Notes under the pieces: model-generated
Told to the model about the DNA's origin: nothing
Databases searched by the model: none
Seen by the model: the letters and a program-made list of their open reading frames with translations, nothing else
Shown here: piece after piece, positions 1-9,308 of the stretch
How positions within the stretch are numbered: the first letter of the stretch is position 1
Layout of the letters: every line of letters starts with the position of its first letter
Assembly (NCBI GenBank): GCA_013420905.1
Contig: JAAXNY010000013.1
Coordinates: 2,418,001-2,482,000, forward strand
Length of the DNA stretch: 64,000 nt
DNA from: Collybia mongolica
Taxonomy: Eukaryota; Basidiomycota; Agaricomycetes; Agaricales; Clitocybaceae
Direction of reading: 5' to 3'
Position numbers and translations under genes: made by a program

Positions 1-137
1 GCTACATTGTCGAAGCCGGAAACATCAAGCTCATCTACTGCCCCACCGACGACATGACCGCCGACACCCTGACGAAAGCGCTCCCCAGTGCGAAAGCGAA
101 GCATTTCGCGCGTGCGCTAGGGCTATCGACGGTTTGA
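1..137 (+). mobile_element. Ty1/copia retrotransposon, C-terminal end of RNase H (partial)
   Basis: The window opens inside a copia polyprotein. The last 44 codons read YIVEAGNIKLIYCPTDDM and then TADTLTKALP...HFARALGL before the TGA at 135-137. This is the usual end of Ty1/copia RNase H, which commonly reads I-x-Y-x-P-T-x-x-M-x-A-D-x-L-T-K-x-L. A purine tract (gagggggagtattgg) follows the stop directly, as expected for the plus-strand primer site next to a 3' LTR. The rest of the element lies outside the window. This short stretch is open. Confidence 0.85.
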
Positions 138-600
138 GGGGGAGTATTGGAGAATATTCGGACATATGCAATCCGTCGTGCCCTGCCGCGTCGCATCACG
201 CGCGCCCGTAAACGGACGACACTCTCTTAGCTTACCATTTTCGATTTTTATTTCATTGATGGTCTCGTAGCGTAGTTACCTACCAACTTGGCTCACAGTT
301 AAATACCGTAGACGCCCGTCGTACCACCTCAGTCCCGTTCTACGTTGACTGAGGTGTGTACCCTTACTTACAATCACTTAGCACGAAACCTCTTACTGAC
401 TACATACCCATAGATTAATCTATTCCAATAGGTAGTCTATTATATAAAGTCCCGTTCTACGTTGACTGAGATTAATCTATTCCAATAGCTTTTCCTCGTG
501 TTTTATCTGCACCTGAGCATTCGCGACAGCGCGAGTATAAGCAGTATAAACAATAAGTTGTGAATGAAGTTGAGAATTAACTTGCCATAGCCAGGAATAC
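138..600 (+). repeat. Probable 3' LTR of the copia element, right end undefined
   Basis: The sequence after the polypurine tract should be the LTR, starting near 147. I cannot place its right edge because the 5' LTR is not in the window. Two short motifs are each present twice: agtcccgttctacgttgact at 331 and 448, and gattaatctattccaatag at 413 and 470. These are internal direct repeats of the kind seen in LTR regulatory regions. No TATA box was assigned. Confidence 0.45.
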
Positions 601-1270
601 TTGTTAAAAAGACACGTTTGCTAGTACTTAACTATGTTTCACTTACTTGAGGTACGTAGATACTTTAGAGGGGAAGTTCACAGCGCTGCCTGACAGGAAA
701 ATAGCGCTACTGATGATGCCGTAATTGCTTCCGAGTTCCGAGGCCCTGCAGCACCGAGAGCCCTGTCCAACCCCACAAGCAAGCCGAAGTACTAGTTAAC
801 GAACCCTACAGCCATGCGTTGCAATTTCAGCTTAGGGTCGATCACATCGTTCACTTGAAGTGACAACAGACTTTCGAATCGGATTGACACCTGGGGGCCG
901 CCACACTTTGACTGACAACGGGAATGATCAGACTGTGTTCAGGTTGGTATTTTCCTTCAATCCGGAACTTCATGTGGCGATAGTCGACGCCACACGTACT
1001 CACTTGTATTGGGAAACTGACGGCTAGCTTGGAAAGAGACGGACTAATAAATCTGAGTAGGTCAGGCTGCTGCTAACGTAGCAGGGTCTAGAGATACGAT
1101 TCATATCAAGTTTCAATAGCTTCCTTCCGGCGGATTCACAGACGCGATACTGTCACGCGTACTAACTCCAGTCTTCACCCTAAAGCTCATCCAGAGACTA
1201 AAGAACAATCTGATCATGTTCCCAAATGACCCTCATCAGCAAACCCTGATTTTTCTCACAATCAGCTGAC
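601..1270. other. No gene recognised
   Basis: Between the copia end and the Plavaka element I see no coding pattern, inverted repeat or RNA gene. The base composition is ordinary for the window and CpG is present. Confidence 0.4.
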
Positions 1271-1273
1271 AGA

Positions 1274-1303
1274 CCCTGTAGTGCCCATAGTCATCCATAG
1301 ATG
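1274..1303. repeat. CCATAG-rich motif, possible terminal repeat of the Plavaka element
   Basis: The string ccctgtagtgcccatagtca is followed by ccatagatg. A related CCATAG-rich string lies in inverse orientation at 12365-12413. It lies about 230 bp beyond the stop codon of the transposase and could mark its terminus. The match is imperfect, so this is only a suggestion. Confidence 0.25.
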
Positions 1304-1532
1304 TTGTACTGAACTCTGCAGTGCTTTGCAGTTATGTGTAGAATCCACCATGTCTGTCCTGATATCCATAGTGGCTCATACCTTCTATACAGTTCTGTAT
1401 ATTTACCACCTCATCTGCCCAGGGGTATGCTTGATTTGATTGGCTGTGCAGAATTGGGCAGAACTTATTCAAATGACTTCATAATTCAACATGATTATAT
1501 GTATGCAAAATACTACTAGGATTGGTCATTTT

Positions 1533-4500
1533 CTACTGATCAAGGGCATAAAATGTTTCCTTATCAAAATACTTGTTCAATAAAAAGTCTGTGCTGTATT
1601 CAAGGGTTGTTTCTTTTGTCAATCTTGGGTCAGCCTTTTTACCAAACCGTGGGATTAGGTCCACAGGGGTTCGCAATTGAGACAAATGGATGATGTCACC
1701 CATCATTGTGTTGTCCCTTCTTTGTGCACGTTTTAAGATAAACATTCCTGTTGTTGGATCTGGATATGGCCCTGCTGATTCTGACATCCCTTGGTTGATT
1801 TGAGAAATAACATTAAAGCGTTGAACATAGGCAAGGAAGTGGTCTGTTCCTGCCAAAGTCTCAGTATGATTACCACTGACAACACGGAAGATAAGTCGAA
1901 GTTGTACAGGACAGTGACCTAGGATAGATAATATATAGTAAGCATTTTGAACATAATAATTAGCCAACTACATACCTTCTAAGCCACTATCTGGCCAGAC
2001 CTTGTCCTGATCAATATTGATCAAGACTGTATCAGCATGTCCCACTGGCCATGCAGAAGAAGGTGGTGAAGCATTGACAGTTTGTGCTGGGAGTGCATCA
2101 TGTGGCTGATGATATGTATAGTTTTGGAGCCGAACTTTGGTCCAAACCTCAAGAGCCTTGACATTGATTGGCATTGGAGATCCAGTTGTTGCTATGCGGC
2201 GGGTACCAACCACAGGATTGTAATTGTTTCCAAGATTTAGATAGTCAATAAGAGCACAGTGGAGATCTGGGAGATGGAACATATTGGCTGTTTCATTGAC
2301 ACTCATGCGTTTGAAACTTGGATCACGTGCGAGATGGAGGGCTGTGTTAGCAGCCAAGAAGGTTCGTTGGAGGTAGGGGGTCTCAGATGAGGGCATATTT
2401 TCAAGATCAGCAGTTAACTGGAAATAATCAGCATTGATACGAGTAGCACCAGCCAATGGATGAGTTGGATCTATGTTTGATAAGAGAGAGGCTGTTGTAT
2501 TGACTGTCTCAAGTTGTTCATTCTCTTCATCATCATCATTGTTAATGTCCAATGAGTGGTCAGGCAGGTCATGGAAATCAAGCCGAGCCTCATGAACAGC
2601 AGTGGCAAGATCAAACCGACGGCATTTATCTTCACGGTCCAGGTAGCGGCAGATTTGTGATTCAAGATTCTGATTGTTGCTTGAGGCTGATGGGTTTTTT
2701 ATTTCAGTAATATGAGCACGCTCTGTGATATCTGCAGACCACTGGATGGCAACACCATTGTTGCAAATGTTTGGGACAACACTTTGCAGGAATTCAAGCT
2801 TTGGAATGGACCAAGCTTTAGCAACTTTCTTCTTCCCTGTGCGAGCCCCAGCTTGAACAATAGCTTCCTTGTTATCATGAAACTCTTTTAAGGCTGATTG
2901 GATTTGCTGACATGTATCTTCACTGATTTCAGGTGTTTGTGCCAGATAACGGAAGTCCATGAGAGCACGAATTGCAATGAGAAAGTTCTTTGGAACAGCT
3001 CCATCAATAAGAGCTACAATAAATCGTTGAATGTCACGATGTTCACGACCTGTGACCTGCTTGAGTTTGGATATTCCCCCTCTGAAATGTCGATATCCTG
3101 TGTGGGGATGAAGGACAGAGAACCGAAAATCAATTTCGGCATGGCCAACTGCATGAATGCACCACTTTGCATCATGATCCCAGAACATCTTGTGCCAGTG
3201 GTGGAGAGGTTCAGGGGTGAGAAATTGATAAGGTTCTGCCATTGGCCAATCTCTCCAGAATGGTCGGTGAACACCATTTAAGCGAAACTTTTCCAATGCA
3301 AGAGTTTTGTATGCAACAAGATCCCAAGGATCAGTAGTCTCCTCAAGAGCATGTAACTGTGCAAGAGTAGTTGATGCAGTACGTGGCTCATGTTGAAATG
3401 GATCACCAAATTGCTTGAAGGTTGCCATTGTGACAGATGAGGTTTTACCAGCTACCCCAGACAAAACAGCTGATTCAGGAGTGTCAACGATGTATGCAGC
3501 CAGCACAGGAAATGTATATCGAAGGTTTCCAAGTGGGTCTGACATCATTATGCCAAGCTCAGCAGCTTTTTTCAGTGGCTGTAGAATAAAGTCAAGACAT
3601 TCATGAATAAGCCGAGATTCCAGTACCCCATGGATTTTGCTATCTGAGTGGATAAATTTTGGTACTGGGAGGAGGGCAAGAAGGAGAAAGGCATGGTTTG
3701 AAGCTTTCATACGAAATCCCATATCAATATTAGCAAGGCTTAAAAGGAGTGGGTGAGCCATCTGTCCACCAGTCATTGCAGAGATGTTAGTTTTGTCTGA
3801 AGAAAGAACAGTTCCAAGAAGGGTTCCCCCGACTGGCAGTTGTTCCTATCAAGAGGTTAGATGGGTATGATAATAGAAGTGAGAGGTCATACCTGCATTC
3901 TCCATGCAACATTGCCTGTCATCCACTCTGTGTAGACACGCATTGCCCTTGCTGCTGTTTTATAAATACGCATTGGGGTAAAGTGTAAGTGGTCCTTAAG
4001 TAGTGGGTTATGGAGAAGTGACTGTATACATTCTAGTGGGTCTCGGTAGAAGAGTTTAAGATCAGCTTTTGTTGGTATGTTTGTTGTCCATGGCTTGCAT
4101 AGCCACTCTGGACCTGTTGGGAGCATTTCGGCTCGTCCACGAAGCTGCTTGGCAGAGTGAAATGATAGGCCTAGTTGTTTAATCTAAGGTATTACATATC
4201 AGAAACCTGGCATGAGTGAAGGATGATAGAACATACAAGAGAAAGAGAAAGGAATTTGTTTATAGATGCTACACTCAGGTTTGAACGAAGGAGGTATGAT
4301 GCTAATTCCCACTCGTCTCTGGATGCAAATGGATAGTAGACATTTTCTGTGCGTTTTGATGCATGATCATCACTATCAAAGTTGTCCATAAATGTGGTTC
4401 CACCATCCTGTTTTGCAGCTGCTCCACTGAATCTCTCAACAAACTCCTCATCTTCATCCTCAGAACCTGAAGCTGAGTCTTCATTTTCATCCACATCCAT

Positions 4501-4728
4501 TGGTCCACCTTGTTGTGACCATTGTTGATCCAGATCCTCAAATGCAGGTGCATCAGTTGGGATTTTGGTATTAGAATGTTCTTGCTGACGACGATAGTGT
4601 TCAAGTTCTTCTGCAATGTTGGAAACTATATTGAAATGGTTTTGGCAAGATCCAGAAGGTTGGTTCACATGCGAAAGGACTGCCCTTCTGTCAATGAACT
4701 TCCGGCCGCACTGTAAACATGAAGGCAT
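1533..4728 (-). CDS. Plavaka-type (CACTA/KDZ-related) DNA transposase, four exons, apparently intact
   Basis: Exons on the - strand: 4728-4237, 4183-3893, 3845-1976, 1918-1533. The introns are 53, 47 and 57 nt, all GT-AG, and every junction keeps frame, giving 1012 aa. The N terminus MPSCLQCGRKF with a later His looks like the zinc-finger start of Plavaka proteins, so I chose the Met at 4728 over the upstream Met at 4797. An acidic stretch follows, then TTFMDNFDSDDHA and YPFASRDEWELASYLLRS, then the DDE-type core with GTVLSSDKTNIS and IMMSDPLG. Next come FRGGISKLKQVTGREHRDIQ and the C-terminal domain ending FLLNKYFDKETFYALDQ. These blocks are family hallmarks. There is no internal stop, so it may encode active transposase. 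A membrane-protein relic begins within about 50 bp of the start, so the 5' end of the element is missing or displaced. Confidence 0.9.
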
Positions 4729-4754
4729 GATGAAGTGAGGTCGTGGGAACATCC

Positions 4755-5100
4755 TACCACCCAACAATCCTGTTAACTGTGCCGCAAACCCTGTCATCTA
4801 TCTGGGCAATGACCAGTGTCAACTTCATTCTCCCATACTTCTGTATCTCTCTCGCACTCAACATCATCTCCACCATCGCCATTGTTTTGCGACTCCTCTA
4901 CTACCGCCATCACATCATGTCCATGCTGGGCAGTGCCCACAGAACGCAGTACATGATGATTGTGTCGATGCTCATCAAATCTGCTGCAGTGTATTCCACC
5001 TCTTCTCTACTCTTCCTCATACGAAAAGTCCAACAGTGCCAGCAGCGCAAACATTGCACCAGTTTGGTTGAAGATCAGTTGTCTGGGTTGTCACCGCACT
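4755..5100 (+). pseudogene. C-terminal relic of a basidiomycete multi-pass membrane protein
   Basis: One frame reads SIWAMTSVNFILPYFCISLA, then NIISTIAIVLRLLYYRHHI, then MIVSMLIKSAAVYSTSSLLF. This is the usual pattern of two to three late transmembrane helices of the large uncharacterised seven-helix family of Agaricomycetes, in which a helix is followed by a basic loop (RLLxxRxxI) and a helix with E/K-SAA. The frame then shifts (SSANIAPVWLKISCLG continues in the +1 frame) and the C terminus is lost. There is no start codon for a full protein. It abuts the 5' end of the Plavaka gene on the opposite strand. Confidence 0.5.
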
Positions 5101-5489
5101 GAGTTCCATGCGTCACAAAGGTACTCTTGCTGTTACTCCCCCTTCAAAGCTCATGTGCTTTTATAACCAAAGTCAGCGGTGCCTTTTCCTATCCTTGCAC
5201 ATCAAAGATTGCGACAGTCAATGCAATGCGTACCACAACCACTACTACTTCTCTCTGACAATCCAATGGACATTGTCCCTGACTCTGAACCTCTGCGAGA
5301 CGAGTCTGGGGAATCATCGAGGAGAACCCAAAGTCCTACCAAGAGTCCCATAAAAAGAGCTTTTGCAATATCAATCCTGCAGAAACGATTTTTGATTCTC
5401 TTGGCCTTGGTGAGATTTTTGAAAGACCAGCTTGAGTATCAATACCTTCACTTCTTCAAGCAGCTATTCGACATGTCAACGCTGAAGTT

Positions 5490-6520
5490 TCAAAAGTCAT
5501 GATCTGCGAGAAGTACAACAAACTTGCCTCAACTTGGCACAGCAATTTTAGCGAAACAGCACAAAATGAAATATACCATGAAGTGGTGGAGGTGAATGCC
5601 CTTGATGATTCTTTATAAACTCTCTTGACCTTCTACGAGACAGCGTTAGATGAGCTGGATACTAAGCCTTTCGTTGAAGACACTTTGGACAATAGCGGAA
5701 CAGTGGGTAGGTTGTATCGGCTGTCTTTGTCTGGTACCACGGTCTAATGTAAATGTCAGTAAAGACATCGGCTCAAAAGCTTATCGCTACTATCGACGCA
5801 AAGTCTGCATTAAGCGGGTCTGATCAAACAGAAGGAAGAGGCCAGCATAAGCGTCCAGTGAAAATGATGCTCTATTTCAATGAGTCGCATGAACTTGTGT
5901 ACAAGTCCGCTCATGAACAATGCGTACAGGACATTACCCGTCTGCTCTCCTTGGCTGCATCATCTAATAGACCGGACGACGGTCCTCCACAAGGTGAAGA
6001 AAGATCGGAGCAGTTTGTCCTCAAAATCAGTGAATACTTTGAGCGGCTTGATGCGCTGCTTGCCATCATGGAGGGGCAGGAACCACTGGGGCCAGTTTGA
6101 GAGGTGAAGTTTAGAATTTATCGCCTCTTTACTTAAGTTAAAACGTGCATAGCTGGGATTCCTACTATTATACGGCCCTTTTTGGGGATCAACTCTTCTG
6201 GGCGGATCGTGTTGAAGCTTTAGGTGTTGGATCGGGAGTCCGGAAACTCACTGTCCAGAACCTGACAGAGGCTTTGGTCGCGGCTACAACTGACGTGAAA
6301 CAAATCGACCGCGCAAAGTTGCTTGGTGAACAAATTCACGGAGTACATCATTTCCCCTTCCATCACAAAGGCAGATAAGGATAATGAGGCACGGTCACCA
6401 TATCAGGTCTTGTGCAAGTCTTTGAACAGCGTCATACAAGAAGATATTTTCATGGTTCACTTGTCCACCAATCTTCACAATCCAGCGCCCCTGGACATCC
6501 GCGCTGGCCTGCCCGGGACG
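5490..6520 (+). pseudogene. Broken P-loop/ATPase-like gene relic, interrupted
   Basis: Several frames hold connected pieces: ICEKYNKLASTWHSNF near 5505, KRPVKMMLYFNESHELVYKS near 5850-5915, and NEARSPYQVLCKSLNSVIQE followed by DIFMVHLSTN near 6385-6475. Together they resemble a recurrent Agaricomycete protein family with a Walker-B-like strand (here hhhYFNE, where I would expect DE) and a following FLSTN strand. Stops and frameshifts separate the pieces, and a glycosyltransferase fragment lies between the last two. The segment ending SEQFVLKISEYFERLDALLA (about 5928-6100) does not belong to this family and may come from another gene, perhaps a helical Mediator-like subunit; that is a guess. 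Confidence 0.45.
6145..6355 (+). pseudogene. Fragment of a UDP-sugar glycosyltransferase (sterol glucosyltransferase-like C terminus)
   Basis: The reading FGDQLFWADRVEALGVGSG, then KLTVQNLTEALVAATTD and AKLLGEQIHGV matches the end of GT1/GT28-type sterol glucosyltransferases (Atg26-like). There a P-F-F-G-D-Q-x-F-W motif of the donor-binding loop is followed by 'LTxxxLxxAI' and 'A..xGexI...G'. Only about 70 residues remain. The Pro-Phe before GDQ is changed (TALFGDQ). No start or upstream domain is visible, so it is a relic. Confidence 0.55.
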
Positions 6521-6550
6521 TGAATCCAAACACCCTTCTCATGTCTCGTC

Positions 6551-6730
6551 ATGAAAGTGCGCTCACGCTCTGAATCCGTCATAAGCGGGGCCAGCACACC
6601 TGGTGGTGGTGCGTTCAGAAGTCTCAGCGAAGGGGACCTGAAGAAGGCAGATGCAGCACTGAGTCAAGTAAACGGAACAAACGACAGCAATGACACAGTC
6701 AACGCAAAAGCCAGTTATATACCCGTGTAA
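6551..6730 (+). CDS. Short Ser/Gly-rich open frame, unrecognised (possible C-terminal relic)
   Basis: A 59-codon frame reads MKVRSRSESVISGASTPGGG, then AFRSLSEGDLKKADAAL and ends ASYIPV. The composition is protein-like (Ser/Arg-rich, disordered) and resembles the C-terminal tail of a larger fungal protein. It follows the glycosyltransferase fragment on the same strand and could be its displaced tail. I do not recognise it. Confidence 0.25.
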   Translation: MKVRSRSESVISGASTPGGGAFRSLSEGDLKKADAALSQVNGTNDSNDTVNAKASYIPV

Positions 6731-7180
6731 ATCAGTCTCACGATCTGAAATAAAATTAGCTTGTATGAAACAGCACACATCGCCGATAACCAGTATTTCA
6801 GTTGTACATTATTGTTAAGCTTTTCTCTCGACGTTTCTTGTCCTGTCGGGGATCTATTTACCTTGTATGAGACACGTACGTTATATATGGCGACGTGTAT
6901 TGGACTGAAACCTTGGAATTGATGTTCTCATGAAGCTCCCTTTAGGGGCAACTCGGACGAACAAATGTTCACAATACTCACAAAAAGGACCCATCTAGTA
7001 GAATGTCACTGATGACAGCTGTTCAGTTACATAGTTCAAATACTTTGGTTTCTCAATGGCGATTTCATAGCCCGAGGACGGGGGCGCGGCATGATGTTTC
7101 ACATTAATCATATGTATAGTTCGGACAGCAGCGTAGATAGTGTGGTGGCGTGTCCCTCTCCCCACATACAAACGAGACGT
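6731..7180. other. No gene recognised
   Basis: Between the short open frame and the uL23 relic I see nothing beyond scattered stops in all frames. Confidence 0.35.
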
Positions 7181-7956
7181 TTAGATGAAGCCGATCTGAG
7201 AATGAAGATTTTTTTTAGTCCGATAATAAACTAAAGGGGAGAGTGTATGCAAACCTTGTTAGCGACGTCCAGAGCGTCGTGGTCAGGCGTCAATCGCACG
7301 TATGCCTTCTTCTTGCCATCAGGTCTTCACCTCATTGTTAGACAAACCTTTGTGGGACGCGCGGAAAAGGAACATACCGAATGGGTGTGTTAATTTTAGC
7401 AGCCTGAACATCGTACAACTTCTTCACGGCATCCTTGATCTGGCGTTTGTTTGATCAGAGGTCGACGATAAAGACAAGAGTGTTGTGCTCTTCAATATTC
7501 ATCATGGCTGATTCGGTGTTCAAAGGCCTGGGTACGGGGTTACTCTGTTAGTCTCGGGTCGCAAGCGTACAAGTGGGTGAAGCAAGACTGGGAAGCTGTG
7601 CTCGACCGAAACGGCCCTCCCATGGTCCAGTCAACGGTCTCATCCCTCCGTACACGTTCAATTAGACACCTTCTGACAGCCTTAAACTTCCCAGCCCCTT
7701 CTAACCTAACGCATTCTTTTCTCTCTCTCCAGTCGATAGCAGGAATAGACTCACGAAACAATTGTCCTAAACTGATCCATCCGGGGTGCGTGAGGAATTG
7801 ACTTGCGGGGGTACTTCAGTGCACGCGCAAGCCTCAAGGTGTTCAGTCGGTGGAATGATATGGATGTCCTCGTCTTCCTGGAGGCATGAGCATGGGCCCC
7901 CTGCAGCGCGGCCTTTTTCGCTGCCCTAGCCTTGCTCTCCTTGGGCGAAGTTTTGG
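7181..7956 (-). pseudogene. 60S ribosomal protein uL23 (L23a/L25) pseudogene
   Basis: Exons on the - strand: 7956-7755, 7527-7378, 7324-7255, 7195-7181. They read [97 protein letters not shown] and finally ANKIGFI. This is clearly uL23 of the large ribosomal subunit. Splice signals are kept, so the copy arose from genomic DNA and not from mRNA. An in-frame TGA (7457-7455) replaces a Lys/Arg codon after FIVDL. The invariant Leu of NTLIRPDG is Pro, MKK is MMN, and no start codon is found upstream of 7956. It is therefore a decaying copy. Confidence 0.85.
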
Positions 7957-7959
7957 CTG

Positions 7960-8620
7960 ATCATAATTTCGTTTTTAGTCCTTGGTGCTGCGGTAACACA
8001 ATGGTCGATTTTGTTGTCGTGGCCATGGCTTAGAGGGAGGAGGAGAACTTGCCTGAAGGCTACTTTACATAAGCTACCATCTCTGATTGTTGGACGAAGG
8101 GGTGGCTGTGTAGGGTGGCTGTGGAACTGTACAGTTCCATATCACGTAATCAACTGCCAGCCCGGTCAAGCCGATAATCATGTACAGAATCAGTCAGTTC
8201 CTTGAGATGAGTCGGACGGCCGTGACGCTCAGTGAAAAAAAATTGTGTTAGACGGTTCCTAGTCCGAAATTTCGACATAGCCGGGGAAAAGTTGTGTTAA
8301 AAAATCAGCTCAAAGTTAGCCGAAATTTATATTTTTTTTTTTTTTGACTAATGTCGAAATTTGTGACTATTTTTTTTTACTGAGCTTGACGACTCTGGTG
8401 CTCTCTGATCTCTCGTCGCACTTGTTGGCCTTGGCCCGTTGACGGCTTGGAGTCCGCTGAAACCGGTGCTTGGTGAAGCTTGTGTGTAGAACTGTTGTAT
8501 TCGACCGTGTCACACTTGGCTTTCTGTCCATTGGGCTAGCAATACACAACGGCTCTTCCAGTAAAACCACTCTTCAAGCCAATCAAAGCAACCGTCAACA
8601 CCGTATCTTGTAATTAACCG
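7960..8620. other. Mostly non-coding, with a short repeated motif
   Basis: No coding pattern stands out. Between 8255 and 8365 the motif cgaaattt occurs several times (tccgaaatttcgac, gccgaaattta, gtcgaaatttg) beside a T-run of about 15, resembling low-copy repeat debris. The 67-codon frame on the - strand (8367-8570) is Lys/Arg-rich and not protein-like. Confidence 0.35.
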
Positions 8621-8624
8621 AATT

Positions 8625-8790
8625 CATGGAACCCGATGGAGGCTTCAACCTTCGTGAATTGATGTGGGACGCAAACAATACCAACTATTTCGTAGGTGAG
8701 TAGGTTGGCTCGTATGACCTTTCTGACACTGATATATTTCAAAGTTGCCTCGTTGACTTTGCTCATGTTCGTCAAATAATTTAAACCTCG
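8625..8790 (+). pseudogene. Possible N-terminal relic of a DUF6533-like membrane protein
   Basis: A start at 8625 gives MEPDGGFNLRELMWDANNTN and then YFVG before a GTGAGT donor. After an AG acceptor near 8744 the frame continues VASLTLLMFVK and stops. An early Tyr followed by a hydrophobic strand is how the first helix of basidiomycete DUF6533 proteins begins, but the segment is too short to be sure. Confidence 0.25.
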
Positions 8791-9308
8791 AATCGGGACA
8801 GTTCGTGTCTAATATCATGTCAGATATGACTACCTCATCAGTTTACGTGAAGAAGTAATAACACCTCCACAAGCTCTATGTCACTATAGATACTGACGCG
8901 TGTGCACAAGGTCGACCTGTATGGAAGAGTCATTGGAGTATAACAAAAGGTGTATATGTTCGTCTTAATCTACCTGTTTCGACTTGCAATTTGTTTGACT
9001 CACCATGCGGACAGAGTTGGAGACCACTAAAGAAGGACTGGGAGTGGCCCAAGCAAAAACGGTCGAGTCCTCCCAGGCGGAAGTAACAACGTCGCGTGCA
9101 GATCTGGTGGTGTCCAAATATGTCGTGACAGCTCTGGGGGCGGAGTGGCTGCAACTTCGTGCATTTAGGGTTGTATAATATTATTTGACACGTGATTGCA
9201 TACTGAACCAAATTCACCAGTCACACTGCCACGTCCTACTCACCTGGAGCCTATGCACAACACTCAAAACATCGTCTCATTGACCATCCTTCTGTAACTC
9301 TCCCACTC
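8791..9308. other. Intergenic, probable promoter side of the DUF6532-like gene
   Basis: No gene is recognisable on either strand. The stretch lies directly upstream of the ATG at 9309 and should hold its promoter, but I could not assign a TATA box. Confidence 0.35.
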
